This document shows positions 13,817-22,367 of a stretch of DNA of 64,000 nucleotides, in pieces. The stretch's first letter is position 1, and each line of letters opens with the position of its first letter. This DNA is from Oscillospiraceae bacterium (lineage in GTDB: Bacteria > Bacillota_A > Clostridia > Oscillospirales > Oscillospiraceae): the NCBI GenBank assembly GCA_017459865.1, contig JAFUCD010000030.1, positions 1 to 64,000 on the forward strand, in the 5' to 3' direction. The notes under the pieces are model-generated. The model was not told the DNA's origin. It was given only the letters and a program-made list of their open reading frames with translations, and did no database searches. A program made the position numbers and the translations under genes.

Positions 13817-15007
13817 TCATTTCTGCAAATTTGCAGCTATCCAATCAGCGATGAATTCTGCGCCTGCCTGATATCCACCCATCTGTGCATGGTGCTGAGC
13901 GGTTGACTCCCTGTCGAAGCACTTATACTCCTTGCGGCAGTTCGTAAGTGCTTTGTAAAAAATCTCCGCAGAGCCCTTGTTGATTTCCGCTGTGCCATCC
14001 AGTACAAGCATATCACATTCGATTCTATCCACGATATCCCGGTTATCATACTTTCTTAGTTCTTCGATAACCTGTTCCCTGCTTACACCGTGTTTCCATG
14101 CGTAATCATCCATGAGGCCATATACCATCTTAGGTCTGAGCGGAGACGGCAGCTTCATGACTTTGGTGAATATATCTGCAAAATGTGTTCCCCAATCAAT
14201 ATTACCGGTATCGGTCACACAGAGTTTGATCCTTTTTTCAAAAGCACATGCTCTCGGACTCAGGAATGCTCCGAAGCTGAAGCCTATTATTCCTATCCTT
14301 CCCGGATCTATTTCACTGAAATGATCCAATGCATAGTCGATCACCGGAGTAATAACATTCTCGAAATCCGGTCTAAATGGGATCCTCTGAACTCTCAAAA
14401 CAGCACCCTGCCCCGGGCCATCAAAGCAAAGACAATGTATCCCTCTGTTTAGCAGTTCATCATACATCCATCTTGTATCCTCTGCCCAGGTATCACGTCC
14501 TGGAACAAGGATCATGAGCGGTGCCTTTTCACCTGCTGCAGGAGATCTGTAAAAATGACCAGGCAGTTCGGTTCCCTCATACGGAATGTTGATTGCAGTG
14601 CCTGGATATTCCGATAATTTCAGATATTTCTCATAGCAGTCCGCAGCCTTTTTCGAGTATTGTACTACTCTTGGATCCTCGGCATTGTTATAACATATGA
14701 GTGCGGTTCTCCAATATGTTGCTGCACGCATATACAGTGACGCTGCAGAAACCATGCATCTATCATTCTCTTTTAAAACGGCTTCTGCTTCTATCCTCGA
14801 CGCAAGGCGACTCCACACCCTTATCCATCCTTCTTCGCTGGTATCTGAAAGCTGACAATAGGCCTCCATAACTTCTCCAATATCCGTCATCCTGTATGGC
14901 GCAACACCCAGAAGATGCTTGGCCAGGGCATCCATCATAACGTGGTTGCTGAAATGCACTTCATCCCAGTGCGAACCTGGTCTGATCATTGACTTTATTC
15001 GCGGCAT
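13817..15007 (-). CDS. Alpha/beta hydrolase (FrsA/pseudooxynicotine-hydrolase type)
   Basis: The 396 residues start with a helical lid domain (1-150) followed by the alpha/beta hydrolase core. The core carries the nucleophile elbow GFSFGA (Ser near residue 245), an aspartate in MLVLDGTAE and a histidine in TAQHHAQMGG. The layout resembles DUF1100/FrsA-like hydrolases and 2,6-dihydroxypseudooxynicotine hydrolase, which cleave C-C or ester bonds in small aromatic or keto compounds. ATG at 15007 follows AGAGGAGG. It is the first gene of the operon under the MarR-type operators. The exact substrate is not predictable. Confidence 0.8.
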   Translation of the reverse strand: MPRIKSMIRPGSHWDEVHFSNHVMMDALAKHLLGVAPYRMTDIGEVMEAYCQLSDTSEEGWIRVWSRLASRIEAEAVLKENDRCMVSAASLYMRAATYWRTALICYNNAEDPRVVQYSKKAADCYEKYLKLSEYPGTAINIPYEGTELPGHFYRSPAAGEKAPLMILVPGRDTWAEDTRWMYDELLNRGIHCLCFDGPGQGAVLRVQRIPFRPDFENVITPVIDYALDHFSEIDPGRIGIIGFSFGAFLSPRACAFEKRIKLCVTDTGNIDWGTHFADIFTKVMKLPSPLRPKMVYGLMDDYAWKHGVSREQVIEELRKYDNRDIVDRIECDMLVLDGTAEINKGSAEIFYKALTNCRKEYKCFDRESTAQHHAQMGGYQAGAEFIADWIAANLQK

Positions 15008-15029
15008 TCTTCGAACCTCCTCTTTTAAA

Positions 15030-15075
15030 TAGTTGACGCTTCAACTATATCATCGATTAGTTGATGTGTCAACTA
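15030..15075 (-). promoter_or_regulatory. Promoter with twin MarR-type operators
   Basis: TAGTTGACGCTTCAACTA (15030-15047) and TAGTTGATGTGTCAACTA (15058-15075) are 18-bp palindromes with identical 7-bp half sites. On the minus strand TTGACA (15072-15067) and TATAGT (15049-15044) are 17 bp apart, so one palindrome covers the -35 box and the other covers the -10/start region. The rest of the gap to 15228 contains a small hairpin (AACCCTCAGCGG/CGCCGAGGG, about 15156-15178) and no gene. Confidence 0.88.
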
Positions 15076-15228
15076 CTTGTCGTAACAATATGAGACTCGA
15101 TGCCGAGGTTTACTCAAACACAATGTTTTCCCTCTGTAACAGATTCATTAGAGAAACCCTCAGCGGAAACGCCGAGGGCTATAAGGTATTCTGTATTCAG
15201 TTAGACAAATCCCGATTTGTCTGTTTGC

Positions 15229-15380
15229 TTATTCCACTGCACATGCGAGTTCGATCTCATCAAGTCCATTCGTAATTGCGTGAATTCTGCCGGTTTCCCG
15301 AAATCCCATCTTGTGATACAGCCGTTTTGCTTCGGCATTGTTTTCGAGGATCCATAAGGTGGGGGTGTCGGTGCATCGCG
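15229..15380 (-). pseudogene. GNAT acetyltransferase, C-terminal fragment
   Basis: On the minus strand the frame reads LWILENNAEAKRLYHKMGF, then RETGRI, and ends LDEIELACAVE before a TAA at 15231-15229. This is the acetyl-CoA-binding and last-strand part of a GNAT N-acetyltransferase. Upstream codons run straight into the transposase fragment, so only about 45 residues remain. It was evidently cut when the IS element inserted or rearranged. Confidence 0.75.
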
Positions 15381-16198
15381 CAATATTCTGCTTCCGGGAA
15401 TTCGTCTGTTACCTTGTCATACACCGCATCCCATGCAACGCTGTCATGCACATTTCCAGCAGTCACTTCCACTGCCAGTACAAATCCATTCTTGTCACAG
15501 GCTGTGTGCGCCTCGTACGCAAACTGCCGCTCATGCTCTCCCTTTACAAACATCCCGCTCTCCGGATCTGTTGTGGAAACAGTTTTCTCTGTCATTCCTC
15601 CAGAGGGCTTCTGGTCGTCCTCGTCCTCAATCCGTTTCTTGCCAAGCTTCTCTCGTTCTGCATTGACCTCATTTCTGAGCTGCTCGTCATAGATCTTGGC
15701 CGCTTTCTTGACCTGTTCCTTTTGGTATTTCTTCTTGTTTGCCGAGGCTTTTATGTGTGTCCCGTCAATAAACACTGCAGATGGATCTACCATCCGGTGA
15801 TTCAACGCTTTGTTGAGAATATGCGCAAAGATTTCCTCCGTCAGTTCTGCTGGGAATCGCTTGCAGAATGCGTAGCTCACCGTGGCGAAATGCGGAATCT
15901 TATCCAGCAGTCCATATCCCAGAAACCAACGGTAGGATAGTGTGTCTTGAATCCGCTGGTATGTTTGCCGCAGCGAGGGAATCCCGTAAAGATGCTGAAT
16001 CAATACCATCTTAATCAGCACAACCGGATCCGTTCCGGGGCGGCCATTGTCATGGCAGTAGTATGGATCCAGCCGCTCATACAACCAGTCGTAATCCATG
16101 ACTTTTTCAATCTTCCGCAGAAGATGATCCTGCGGAACCAACGTGTCTATGTCCACGAATACGACGTCTCGCCGCACATCCTTTTTCCACTCGTCCAT
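15381..16198 (-). pseudogene. IS1182-family transposase, 3'-truncated
   Basis: About 272 residues of an IS1182/DDE transposase start at ATG 16198. They comprise the N-terminal DUF772-type domain (DLVPQDHLLRKIEKVMDYD-like start, LYGIPSLRQTYQRI, LSYRWFLG), the first catalytic region VFIDGTHIKASANKKKYQ, and GEHERQFAYEAHTACDKNGF. The frame leaves family homology after TDEFPEAEY and enters the GNAT fragment, so the second catalytic aspartate and the glutamate are missing. It cannot be active by itself. A terminator-like hairpin, ACCTCGTC-CTTA-GACGAGGT, lies just upstream (about 16232-16252). Confidence 0.85.
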
Positions 16199-16227
16199 AA
16201 CTGCACCGCCTTTCTTCTCCATTATAC

Positions 16228-16440
16228 CAAAAACCTCGTCCTTAGACGAGGTTTTTTGACAAGCTGAGGAACCTCGGGAACGGCCGTTCCCGGGGTTCCT
16301 TCCGTGTGTCGGCAAACTGTTTGCCGCACAAACAGAAATCCGTCTAAATAGCTGACACTTTTCAGACAGATTTTGGCGGCAATGTATCAAATGCGAAGCA
16401 GCTCTGCCCTTCGCGCTCCCCGCTGCTCGATTGCGTCAGT
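16228..16440. repeat. Structured intergenic island 1
   Basis: It contains several nested inverted repeats: AAACCTCGTC/GACGAGGTTT, GGAACCTCGGGAACGG/CCGTTCCCGGGGTTCC and GGCAAAC/GTTTGCC. Then comes a stretch ending CTCCCCGCTGCTC. The order TTTTTGACAAGCTG, GTTTGC/CAAACAG, AAATC..GATTT, GGCG-ACAAT and CTCCCCGCTGCTC recurs in the island at 34412-34600. The first hairpin may be an IS end. No gene is seen in 16199-16582 apart from this. Confidence 0.5.
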
Positions 16441-16582
16441 CACCACCACGGGTTTGTCTTCGGTCTGAATTCTTCTCCTTATTTTTCCTTGCGGCGTGTT
16501 GCTTTTTTCGGGCAGATATGGTACGCTCTCATTGGTTCATTTTTTTGAACTAATCTCATTTTCAAAGGAAAGAAGTGACAGC

Positions 16583-17767
16583 ATGGATCTGTTTGAAAAA
16601 TGCTATGCGCCGTCCCGTGCCGACCAGGCCCGCGAGATGGACATCTATCCCTACTTCCACGCGCTGGAGACCCGGCAGGACGTGGAGGTCATGATGGAGG
16701 GCAAGCGCCGTATCATGCTGGGCTCCAACAACTATCTGGGTCTCACCGTGGATCCCGAGGTCATCGAGGCCAGCATCCAGGCGCTGGAGCAATATGGCAC
16801 CGGCTGCAGCGGCTCCCGCTTCATGAACGGCACGCTGGAGCTTCATCTGGAGCTGGAAGAGGAGCTCTCCAAATTCCTGCGCAAGGACGGTGTGGTGACC
16901 TTTTCTGCGGGCTTTTTGTCCAATCTGAGCATCATCTCCGCCCTGGTGGGCCGCCACGACTACGTCATCTGCGACCGGGAAAACCATGCCAGCATTTATG
17001 ACGGCTGCCAGCTCAGCTTCGGCAAGATGCTGCGCTATAAGCACAACGACATGGCCGATCTGGAGCGGCAGCTCCAGAAGGTGCCGGAGACTGCCGGCAT
17101 CCTGATCGTCACCGACGGTGTGTTCTCCATGGGCGGCGACATCGCCAACCTGCCGGAGATCGTGCGGCTGGCCAAGCAGTACGGCGCCCGCACCATGGTG
17201 GACGACGCCCACGCCCTGGGCGTCATTGGTGAGGGCGGACGCGGCACCGCCAGCCACTTCGGGCTGGAGGATCAGGTGGACATCTACATGGGTACCTTTT
17301 CCAAGACGCTGGCGTCCCTGGGCGGCTATGTGGCCACGGAGGCTCGCATCGCGGATTTCCTGCGCCACACGGCGCGCCCCTTCATCTTTACTGCCTCCAT
17401 CACCCCGGCCAGCTGCGCCGCGGCGCTGGCCTCCCTGCGTAAGCTGGAGCGACACCCGGAGCTGGTAACTCGGCTTGCGGAGCTGAGCACCTATGCCCGC
17501 GAGGGCTACAAAAAGCGCGGCGTCCGCATCCGCGAGAGCATCGCCGATGTGCCCACGCCCATCGTGCCGCTGTACACCAACGACATGGTGAACACCCTTG
17601 CAACGGCAAAGCGGCTCTATGACAACGGCGTCTATGTCAACCCCGTCCTGCCGCCCGCCGTGCCGGAAGCAGACTGCCTGCTGCGCACCAGCTATATGGC
17701 CACGCACACCGAAGACCTGCTGGACGAGGCCATGGACATCATCGCAAAGGAGCTGGGCAGCGCATGA
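16583..17767 (+). CDS. Serine palmitoyltransferase-like alpha-oxoamine synthase
   Basis: A PLP enzyme of 394 residues in the alpha-oxoamine synthase family. Ligands for PLP are visible: His135 (RENHAS) stacks on the ring, Asp207 and His210 lie in MVDDAHALG, and Lys241 in GTFSKTLASLGGYV forms the Schiff base. The segments GTGCSGSRFMNGT and GVYVNPVLPPAVPEADCLLR, then ATHTEDLLDEA, resemble Bacteroidetes serine palmitoyltransferase more than KBL, AONS or ALAS. It would condense serine with a long acyl-CoA or acyl-ACP to 3-ketosphinganine. ATG at 16583 follows AAAGGAAAG. It overlaps the next gene by 4 nt. Codon use is visibly more GC-ending than in the genes on either side. KBL-type activity with another amino acid remains the alternative. 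Confidence 0.78.
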   Translation: MDLFEKCYAPSRADQAREMDIYPYFHALETRQDVEVMMEGKRRIMLGSNNYLGLTVDPEVIEASIQALEQYGTGCSGSRFMNGTLELHLELEEELSKFLRKDGVVTFSAGFLSNLSIISALVGRHDYVICDRENHASIYDGCQLSFGKMLRYKHNDMADLERQLQKVPETAGILIVTDGVFSMGGDIANLPEIVRLAKQYGARTMVDDAHALGVIGEGGRGTASHFGLEDQVDIYMGTFSKTLASLGGYVATEARIADFLRHTARPFIFTASITPASCAAALASLRKLERHPELVTRLAELSTYAREGYKKRGVRIRESIADVPTPIVPLYTNDMVNTLATAKRLYDNGVYVNPVLPPAVPEADCLLRTSYMATHTEDLLDEAMDIIAKELGSA

Positions 17768-18561
17768 GCAAGAAGGTCGTCGTCATCACCGGCGGCACCT
17801 CCGGCATCGGGCTGGAGGCCGCCAAAGCATTGGTCGCGCAGGGCTGCAAGGTCTATGAACTGAGCCGCCGGGGCGAAGGCGCCGATGGCCGCATCGCGCA
17901 CATACAGGCCGACGTGACCGACGAAGGTCAGGTCCAGGCCGCGGTGCAGGAGATCGCAGACCGGGAGGGCCGCATCGACGTGCTGATCAACAACGCCGGC
18001 TTCGGCATTTCCGGCGCGGTGGAGTTCACCGAGACTGCCGACGCCCAGCGCCAGTTCGACGTGAACTTCTTCGGCATGGTGCGCATGAACAAGGCGGTCA
18101 TCCCCGTCATGCGCAGGCAGGGCGGCGGGCGCATCATCAGCATGTCCAGCGTGGCCGCGCCCATCGCCATTCCCTTCCAGACCTATTACAGCGCCTCCAA
18201 GGCCGCCGTCCGCACCTATATGCTGGCCCTGGCCCCGGAGGTGAAGCACTTCGGCATCGAGACCTGCGCCATCATGCCCGGGGACATCCACACGGGCTTC
18301 ACCGCCGCCCGGAAGAAGAGTCCCGCCGGCGACGACGTCTATGAAGGGCGCATCACCCGGAGCGTGGCCGTCATGGAGCACGATGAGCTCCATGGCATCA
18401 CCGCCGAGGCCGCCGGCGCTTTTGTGGCGAAAAAGGCCCTGCAGAAGCGGGTGCCGCTGCTGTGCACCCTGGGCGGGAAATACAAGGTATTTGTGTTCCT
18501 GACCCGGCTGCTGCCCACCCGGCTCATGACCTGGATCGTGGGCCAGATCTACGCGAAGTAA
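17764..18561 (+). CDS. 3-ketodihydrosphingosine reductase-like SDR
   Basis: A short-chain dehydrogenase of 265 residues with TGGTSGIG (residues 9-16), NNAGFG near 77, catalytic Ser in MSSVAAP and YSASK (Tyr and Lys). The C-terminal tail is hydrophobic (FVFLTRLLPTRLMTWIVGQI), suggesting membrane association as in KDSR-type enzymes. SDR sequence alone does not fix the substrate, but its ATG overlaps the serine palmitoyltransferase-like stop, so the pair is translationally coupled. Reduction of 3-ketosphinganine to sphinganine is the natural reading. A strong terminator follows, making a two-gene unit. Alternative: a general 3-ketoacyl reductase. Confidence 0.72.
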   Translation: MSKKVVVITGGTSGIGLEAAKALVAQGCKVYELSRRGEGADGRIAHIQADVTDEGQVQAAVQEIADREGRIDVLINNAGFGISGAVEFTETADAQRQFDVNFFGMVRMNKAVIPVMRRQGGGRIISMSSVAAPIAIPFQTYYSASKAAVRTYMLALAPEVKHFGIETCAIMPGDIHTGFTAARKKSPAGDDVYEGRITRSVAVMEHDELHGITAEAAGAFVAKKALQKRVPLLCTLGGKYKVFVFLTRLLPTRLMTWIVGQIYAK

Positions 18562-18576
18562 TTGCATATGAAGCAC

Positions 18577-18610
18577 CCCGGGGCTGCTGAATCGGCAGCC
18601 CCGGGATTTT
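18577..18610 (+). terminator. Rho-independent terminator after the SDR gene
   Basis: CCCGGGGCTGC (18577-18587) and GCAGCCCCGGG (18595-18605) form a perfect stem followed by ATTTT. Confidence 0.85.
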
Positions 18611-18655
18611 GCGCGGGAGAAGTAAATTTGAATTTATCGGGGAGTTAGATTACAA

Positions 18656-18948
18656 GACCCGAAACATACACCGCCGCCATTGCTTACGGATTGGCGTCGC
18701 GAAGTCATGCGACAGCCGGAGCCGGAGGCGCGGGAGTTAGCTCTAATATCAGAGCTCCTCACCGAGGGCAGTATGGACGTGTTTGCCCATAAGACGAATG
18801 TGCAAACCGACAATCGAATCGTAACACTCGATCTTTATGAGATGGGTGAACAGCTTCGACCGCCGGCGCTGGTCGTGGCACTCGAAGCGGTGCAAAACCG
18901 TGTTGTGGAAAATCGCAAAAAAGGAAAGTTCACTTCTAAATTAAGAGA
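18656..18948 (+). pseudogene. VirB4/TraE-type conjugative ATPase, internal fragment
   Basis: The frame reads LTDWRREVMRQPEPEARELA, then EGSMDVFAHKTNVQTDNRIV, DLYEMGEQLRPPALVVALEA and VQNRVVENRKKGKFT. This pattern matches the middle of VirB4-like ATPases of Firmicutes conjugative elements (usually QPEPEA..IA, GSLNVFNHxTNVDTSNRLV, D(I/L)xELGKQL, VWNRVxxNR). The Walker motifs and the following DEFH region are absent, and the frame then decays. It is a relic of an integrative conjugative element. The remainder of 18610-19058 holds no complete gene. Confidence 0.72.
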
Positions 18949-19058
18949 TCTGCGTGGCGAATCGGTTGGCACCGGCCTCTCCGAGAAATTTATTTTCAGT
19001 TTATTTTTTATGATAGAATATGAAGAAACGGAAACCCAGCGGGAACAGGAGGGATTTG

Positions 19059-19733
19059 ATGTTTCAGATTCTGGTCGTGGACGACGACAAAAACACCCGG
19101 CGTCTGCTGAGAGCGGTTCTGGAATCAGAGCACTACACCGTCTTTACGGCAAGCGGCGGTGAGGAAGCGCTTGCGGTCATGGATCGGGAGCATGTCGATC
19201 TGGTCATTCTGGACATCATGATGCCGCAGATGGACGGCTATGCGCTCACATCGCTGCTGCGCAGCAGCAATTTAGAGCTTCCGATTTTGATGGTGACTGC
19301 AAAGCAGCTTCCCGAGGATCGAAAGCATGGTTTTCTCGTCGGAACAGACGATTACATGACCAAGCCGATTGACGAGGAGGAGCTGCTCTTGCGCATCAAG
19401 GCGCTGCTGCGCCGCGCACGAATCGCAAGCGAGCGCCGCATTGAGATTGGAAACGTGATCCTGGACTATGACACCATGACCGTCTCCCGGGGCGAGGAGG
19501 AGCAGGTATTGCCGCAGAAGGAATTTCAGCTTCTGTTTAAGCTGCTCAGCTATCCCGGGAAAATCTTCACCCGGATCCAGCTGATGGATGAGATCTGGGG
19601 CAACGAGAGCGAGACGGGCTGGGAAACCGTGACGGTACATATTGGCCGGCTTCGAAAGCGGTTTGAAGGCTGGGAGGAATTTGAGCTGCAGTCGGTACGC
19701 GGCTTAGGCTACAGGGCGGTGAAAAAATCATGA
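19059..19733 (+). CDS. OmpR-family response regulator
   Basis: The 224-residue protein has a receiver domain FQILVVDDDKNTRR, phospho-acceptor Asp in LVILDIMMPQMDG, conserved Thr in MVTA and Lys in YMTKPID. The winged-helix output ends with WETVTVHIGRLRKRF and VRGLGYRAV. ATG at 19059 is preferred because GGAGG lies upstream. It overlaps the histidine kinase gene by 4 nt. The pair, plus a membrane protein that overlaps the kinase in turn, forms one operon. What it controls is unknown; the adjacent lipid genes are candidates. Confidence 0.93.
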   Translation: MFQILVVDDDKNTRRLLRAVLESEHYTVFTASGGEEALAVMDREHVDLVILDIMMPQMDGYALTSLLRSSNLELPILMVTAKQLPEDRKHGFLVGTDDYMTKPIDEEELLLRIKALLRRARIASERRIEIGNVILDYDTMTVSRGEEEQVLPQKEFQLLFKLLSYPGKIFTRIQLMDEIWGNESETGWETVTVHIGRLRKRFEGWEEFELQSVRGLGYRAVKKS

Positions 19734-20806
19734 GGTCATTGGAAGAGCATAAGCAGCGTCTGTCTCTGACACTGCTGTTCACAGGGCTGGTTTTTGTGTT
19801 TTTGCTGATTACGATGGTGTTTGTCGGCCTGATCATTGTCCTGCTGGTTCACATGGATTTGCTTCGTACAGGGAATGGAGCGCTGCGTACCGGCACGTTT
19901 ATTTTCATTATCGGTTTGGCCAGCATTGTGATCGGCACCGTGCTGAGTGCTACTGTCGGAAGATACCCGCTGCGCCCGCTCAATGCGATCATCAATGCCA
20001 TGAACCGACTGGCTGACGGAGATTATCAGGCACGTCTGGAGTATCGGGGGAAACTCGGGAGGCTTCCGGTCGTCCGCGAGGTCGCTGACAGCTTCAACAA
20101 AATGGCTGCTGAGCTGGAAAACACAGAGTTGCTCCGGTCTGACTTTATCAACAATTTCTCCCATGAGTTCAAGACGCCGATCGTCTCCATCGCGGGCTTT
20201 GCCAAGCTTCTGCAAAAAGGGGATCTGAGCGCCCAGGAGCAGGAGGAGTATCTGGGTATCATCGAAGCTGAGGCACTGCGTTTGAGCGCGATGGCGACGA
20301 ATGTGCTGAACTTGTCACGCGTGGAAACTCAGACAATTCTGACCGACGTGACCGAATATAATCTCTCTGAGCAGCTGCGAAACTGTGTTCTGCTTTTGGA
20401 AAATAAGTGGAGTCCAAAGCACCTGGAACTGCTGCTGGATTTTCATGAGCAAACGATCGCAGCAAACGAGGAGCTTATGAAACAGGTTTGGGTCAACCTG
20501 CTGGATAATGCCGTCAAGTTTACGCCGGATTACGGCGTGATTGAGATTACTGTGGCTGACGATGCAGAGCACACCTCTGTCTCGGTCATCAACTCCGGCA
20601 GCGAGATTCCGGACGCGAGCCTGGGGCGGATCTTCCAGAAATTCTATCAGGCCGATGAATCCCACTCCGGCGAGGGTAACGGCATCGGCCTGGCGGTTGT
20701 ACAGAAGATTATAGAACTCCACGGGGGAGATGTGTCGGTGGAGAGCGCGGAAGGCAAAACGACTTTCACGGTGACGCTGCCCCACGCGGAGGTGAAATTG
20801 CCATGA
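19730..20806 (+). CDS. Sensor histidine kinase
   Basis: 358 residues: two N-terminal membrane helices (about 12-40 and 52-77) with a very short outside loop, HAMP linker (LRPLNAIINAMNRLADGDY), HisKA box NFSHEFKTP (His145), and HATPase domain with N box WVNLLDNAVKF and G boxes GEGNGIGLAVV. The minimal sensor loop suggests it reads a membrane state or a partner protein, not a soluble ligand. The membrane protein encoded by the overlapping downstream gene is a possible partner. Confidence 0.93.
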   Translation: MRSLEEHKQRLSLTLLFTGLVFVFLLITMVFVGLIIVLLVHMDLLRTGNGALRTGTFIFIIGLASIVIGTVLSATVGRYPLRPLNAIINAMNRLADGDYQARLEYRGKLGRLPVVREVADSFNKMAAELENTELLRSDFINNFSHEFKTPIVSIAGFAKLLQKGDLSAQEQEEYLGIIEAEALRLSAMATNVLNLSRVETQTILTDVTEYNLSEQLRNCVLLLENKWSPKHLELLLDFHEQTIAANEELMKQVWVNLLDNAVKFTPDYGVIEITVADDAEHTSVSVINSGSEIPDASLGRIFQKFYQADESHSGEGNGIGLAVVQKIIELHGGDVSVESAEGKTTFTVTLPHAEVKLP

Positions 20807-21630
20807 ACGCGGGTGGACAACGGCTGAGAAGCATCCTGTCACAACAGTGGAAACACAATCGGGCTGCTTTCGTGACCTGGGTGGTGCTGCGGCTGCTGGT
20901 GGTACTGATTCTGATTCGCTCTGCCATGAACGGCCTGTGGGAAAACGTATTCATCTGTCTGCTGGTGCTGTTCCTCTTCCTGCTGCCTTCCATTCTGTCC
21001 AAGCGATTTGGTATTGCGTTTCCTTCCGGGCTGCAAATCGTGATTCTGCTCCACATTTTTGCCTGTGAGATTCTGGGCGAGCTTGGCTGCTATTATGTGC
21101 GCTATTCCCATTGGGATACCATCACCCATACGGTGTGGGGCTTTCTCTGTGCTGCAATCGGTTATGCCATGGTAGATCTTCTGAACCGTAATGAACGAAC
21201 CCATTTCCAGCTCTCACCGGCTTTTCTCGCAGTGGTCGCGTTTTGCTTTTCCATGACCATCGGCGTGTTCTGGGAGTTCTTTGAATTCGCGGCTGATCGC
21301 ATACTGCTTTGGGATATGCAAAAGGACACCGTTATTACGCAGTTTTCCAGCGCCATGCTCGATCCGACAAACAGCAATGTCCCTGTCCGGCTCAGCGGCA
21401 TCACGGACGTGGCAGTTAACGGTACGAGCCTCGGGCTGAACGGTTATCTGGACATCGGCCTGTATGACACGATGGAGGATCTCTTCGTCAACATGATCGG
21501 TGCGCTCGTCTTTTCCGTGATCGGGTATTTCCGCTCCCGCAGCCGGCGCGCAGAGCAGATCGTTGAAGAGCTCGTACCTCGCCCTGTGCAGATAATAACA
21601 GATCCCGAGAGACAAACCTCTGAGGTCTGA
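20803..21630 (+). CDS. DUF2238-like multipass membrane protein
   Basis: A 275-residue protein with about six hydrophobic helices. WDTITHTVWGF, GVFWEFFEFAAD and YDTMEDLFVNMIGALVFS carry the conserved His, Glu and Asp residues of the YjdF/DUF2238 family. Function of that family is unknown. The start overlaps the kinase stop by 4 nt. Its position behind a two-component system that has almost no sensor loop suggests either a target or an accessory sensor. Confidence 0.65.
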   Translation: MNAGGQRLRSILSQQWKHNRAAFVTWVVLRLLVVLILIRSAMNGLWENVFICLLVLFLFLLPSILSKRFGIAFPSGLQIVILLHIFACEILGELGCYYVRYSHWDTITHTVWGFLCAAIGYAMVDLLNRNERTHFQLSPAFLAVVAFCFSMTIGVFWEFFEFAADRILLWDMQKDTVITQFSSAMLDPTNSNVPVRLSGITDVAVNGTSLGLNGYLDIGLYDTMEDLFVNMIGALVFSVIGYFRSRSRRAEQIVEELVPRPVQIITDPERQTSEV

Positions 21631-21659
21631 GCTGGGAAAATTCAGTTCAAATGCGTGTG

Positions 21660-21689
21660 AACGGCAGAGCACAAGTATGCTCTGCCGTT
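21660..21689. terminator. Bidirectional terminator between convergent genes
   Basis: AACGGCAGAGCA (21660-21671) and TGCTCTGCCGTT (21678-21689) are perfect complements with a 6-nt loop. They lie between the plus-strand DUF2238-like gene and the minus-strand operon. Confidence 0.8.
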
Positions 21690-21695
21690 CTTCCT

Positions 21696-22367
21696 TTACA
21701 TATCCCGGTATTTCGCCATCATCTCTCGAAAGAGCTCCTTGGTCGATGGCGGTGTGTAGGTGATGGCGTTCGCGCCTGCCTCTACCGTTGCACGGATGGT
21801 TTTCTCCGTATTCCCGCCGGAGGCGATGATTGGCACAGTGGGATGCTGCTCACGAATCCAGCGAACCAGTTGCGTTGTCTCACTGCCGCCTGCAACATTC
21901 AGGATGGATGCCCCTGCCTCCAGGCGACGCTGGATATCAGTCCTGTTATTCGTTACAGTAATCACAACAGGAATGTCCACGGCGCGCGCCACCGCCGCCA
22001 GATTCAGATCAGAGACCGGCGCATTCAGCACCACGCCCATCGCGCCCTGACTCTCCACATCCTTTGCCAGGCCAACGGTGCGCAGCCCTTTGGTCGTGCC
22101 GCCGCCAACGCCGCAGAATACAGGAACATAAGAGCCCTTGATGATTGCGTCGCTGATCGCCTGCTGGGGCGTGAACGGATAGACGGCAAAAACCGCATCG
22201 GCGTCACAATTTCGGATGATGGCAAGATCCGTGGTGAACACAAAGGATTTGATTCGGCGGCCATTGACGACAATTCCCGTCGCGTCATACGTTGCCTCCG
22301 GCACGCGCAAGATTCCGTGGCGCAATCTGCCTTCGATATTCGGCACAGGATTTTGATGCTCATTCAT
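21696..22367 (-). CDS. TIM-barrel protein of uncharacterised family
   Basis: About 223 residues with alternating strands and helices of a (beta/alpha)8 barrel. Strand-end motifs include VFAVYPFTPQ, VPVFCGVGGGTTKG, VVLNAPVSD, PVVITVTNN, ILNVAGGSET, PIIASGGNTE and ANAITYTPPST; the last two form a phosphate-binding loop as in FMN or sugar-phosphate enzymes. Relatives in Clostridia are annotated only as hydrolase or DUF561-like. ATG at 22367 (AAAGGA, 9 nt spacing) is chosen over 22376. The start overlaps the upstream gene by 8 nt, and it is the last gene of the pgsA-cdsA lipid operon. Function unknown. Confidence 0.6.
   Translation of the reverse strand: MNEHQNPVPNIEGRLRHGILRVPEATYDATGIVVNGRRIKSFVFTTDLAIIRNCDADAVFAVYPFTPQQAISDAIIKGSYVPVFCGVGGGTTKGLRTVGLAKDVESQGAMGVVLNAPVSDLNLAAVARAVDIPVVITVTNNRTDIQRRLEAGASILNVAGGSETTQLVRWIREQHPTVPIIASGGNTEKTIRATVEAGANAITYTPPSTKELFREMMAKYRDM

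Noticed and set aside
16583..17767. Threonine-type KBL or biotin AONS assignment
   Set aside because: No tdh or bio genes are nearby, and the C-terminal VNPVLPPAVPEAD stretch and SDR partner fit serine palmitoyltransferase better; kept as the alternative.
20803..21630. DUF2238-like protein as a phosphatase or PAP2 member
   Set aside because: It lacks the KxxxxxxRP, SxxxHVA and HxxxD motifs.
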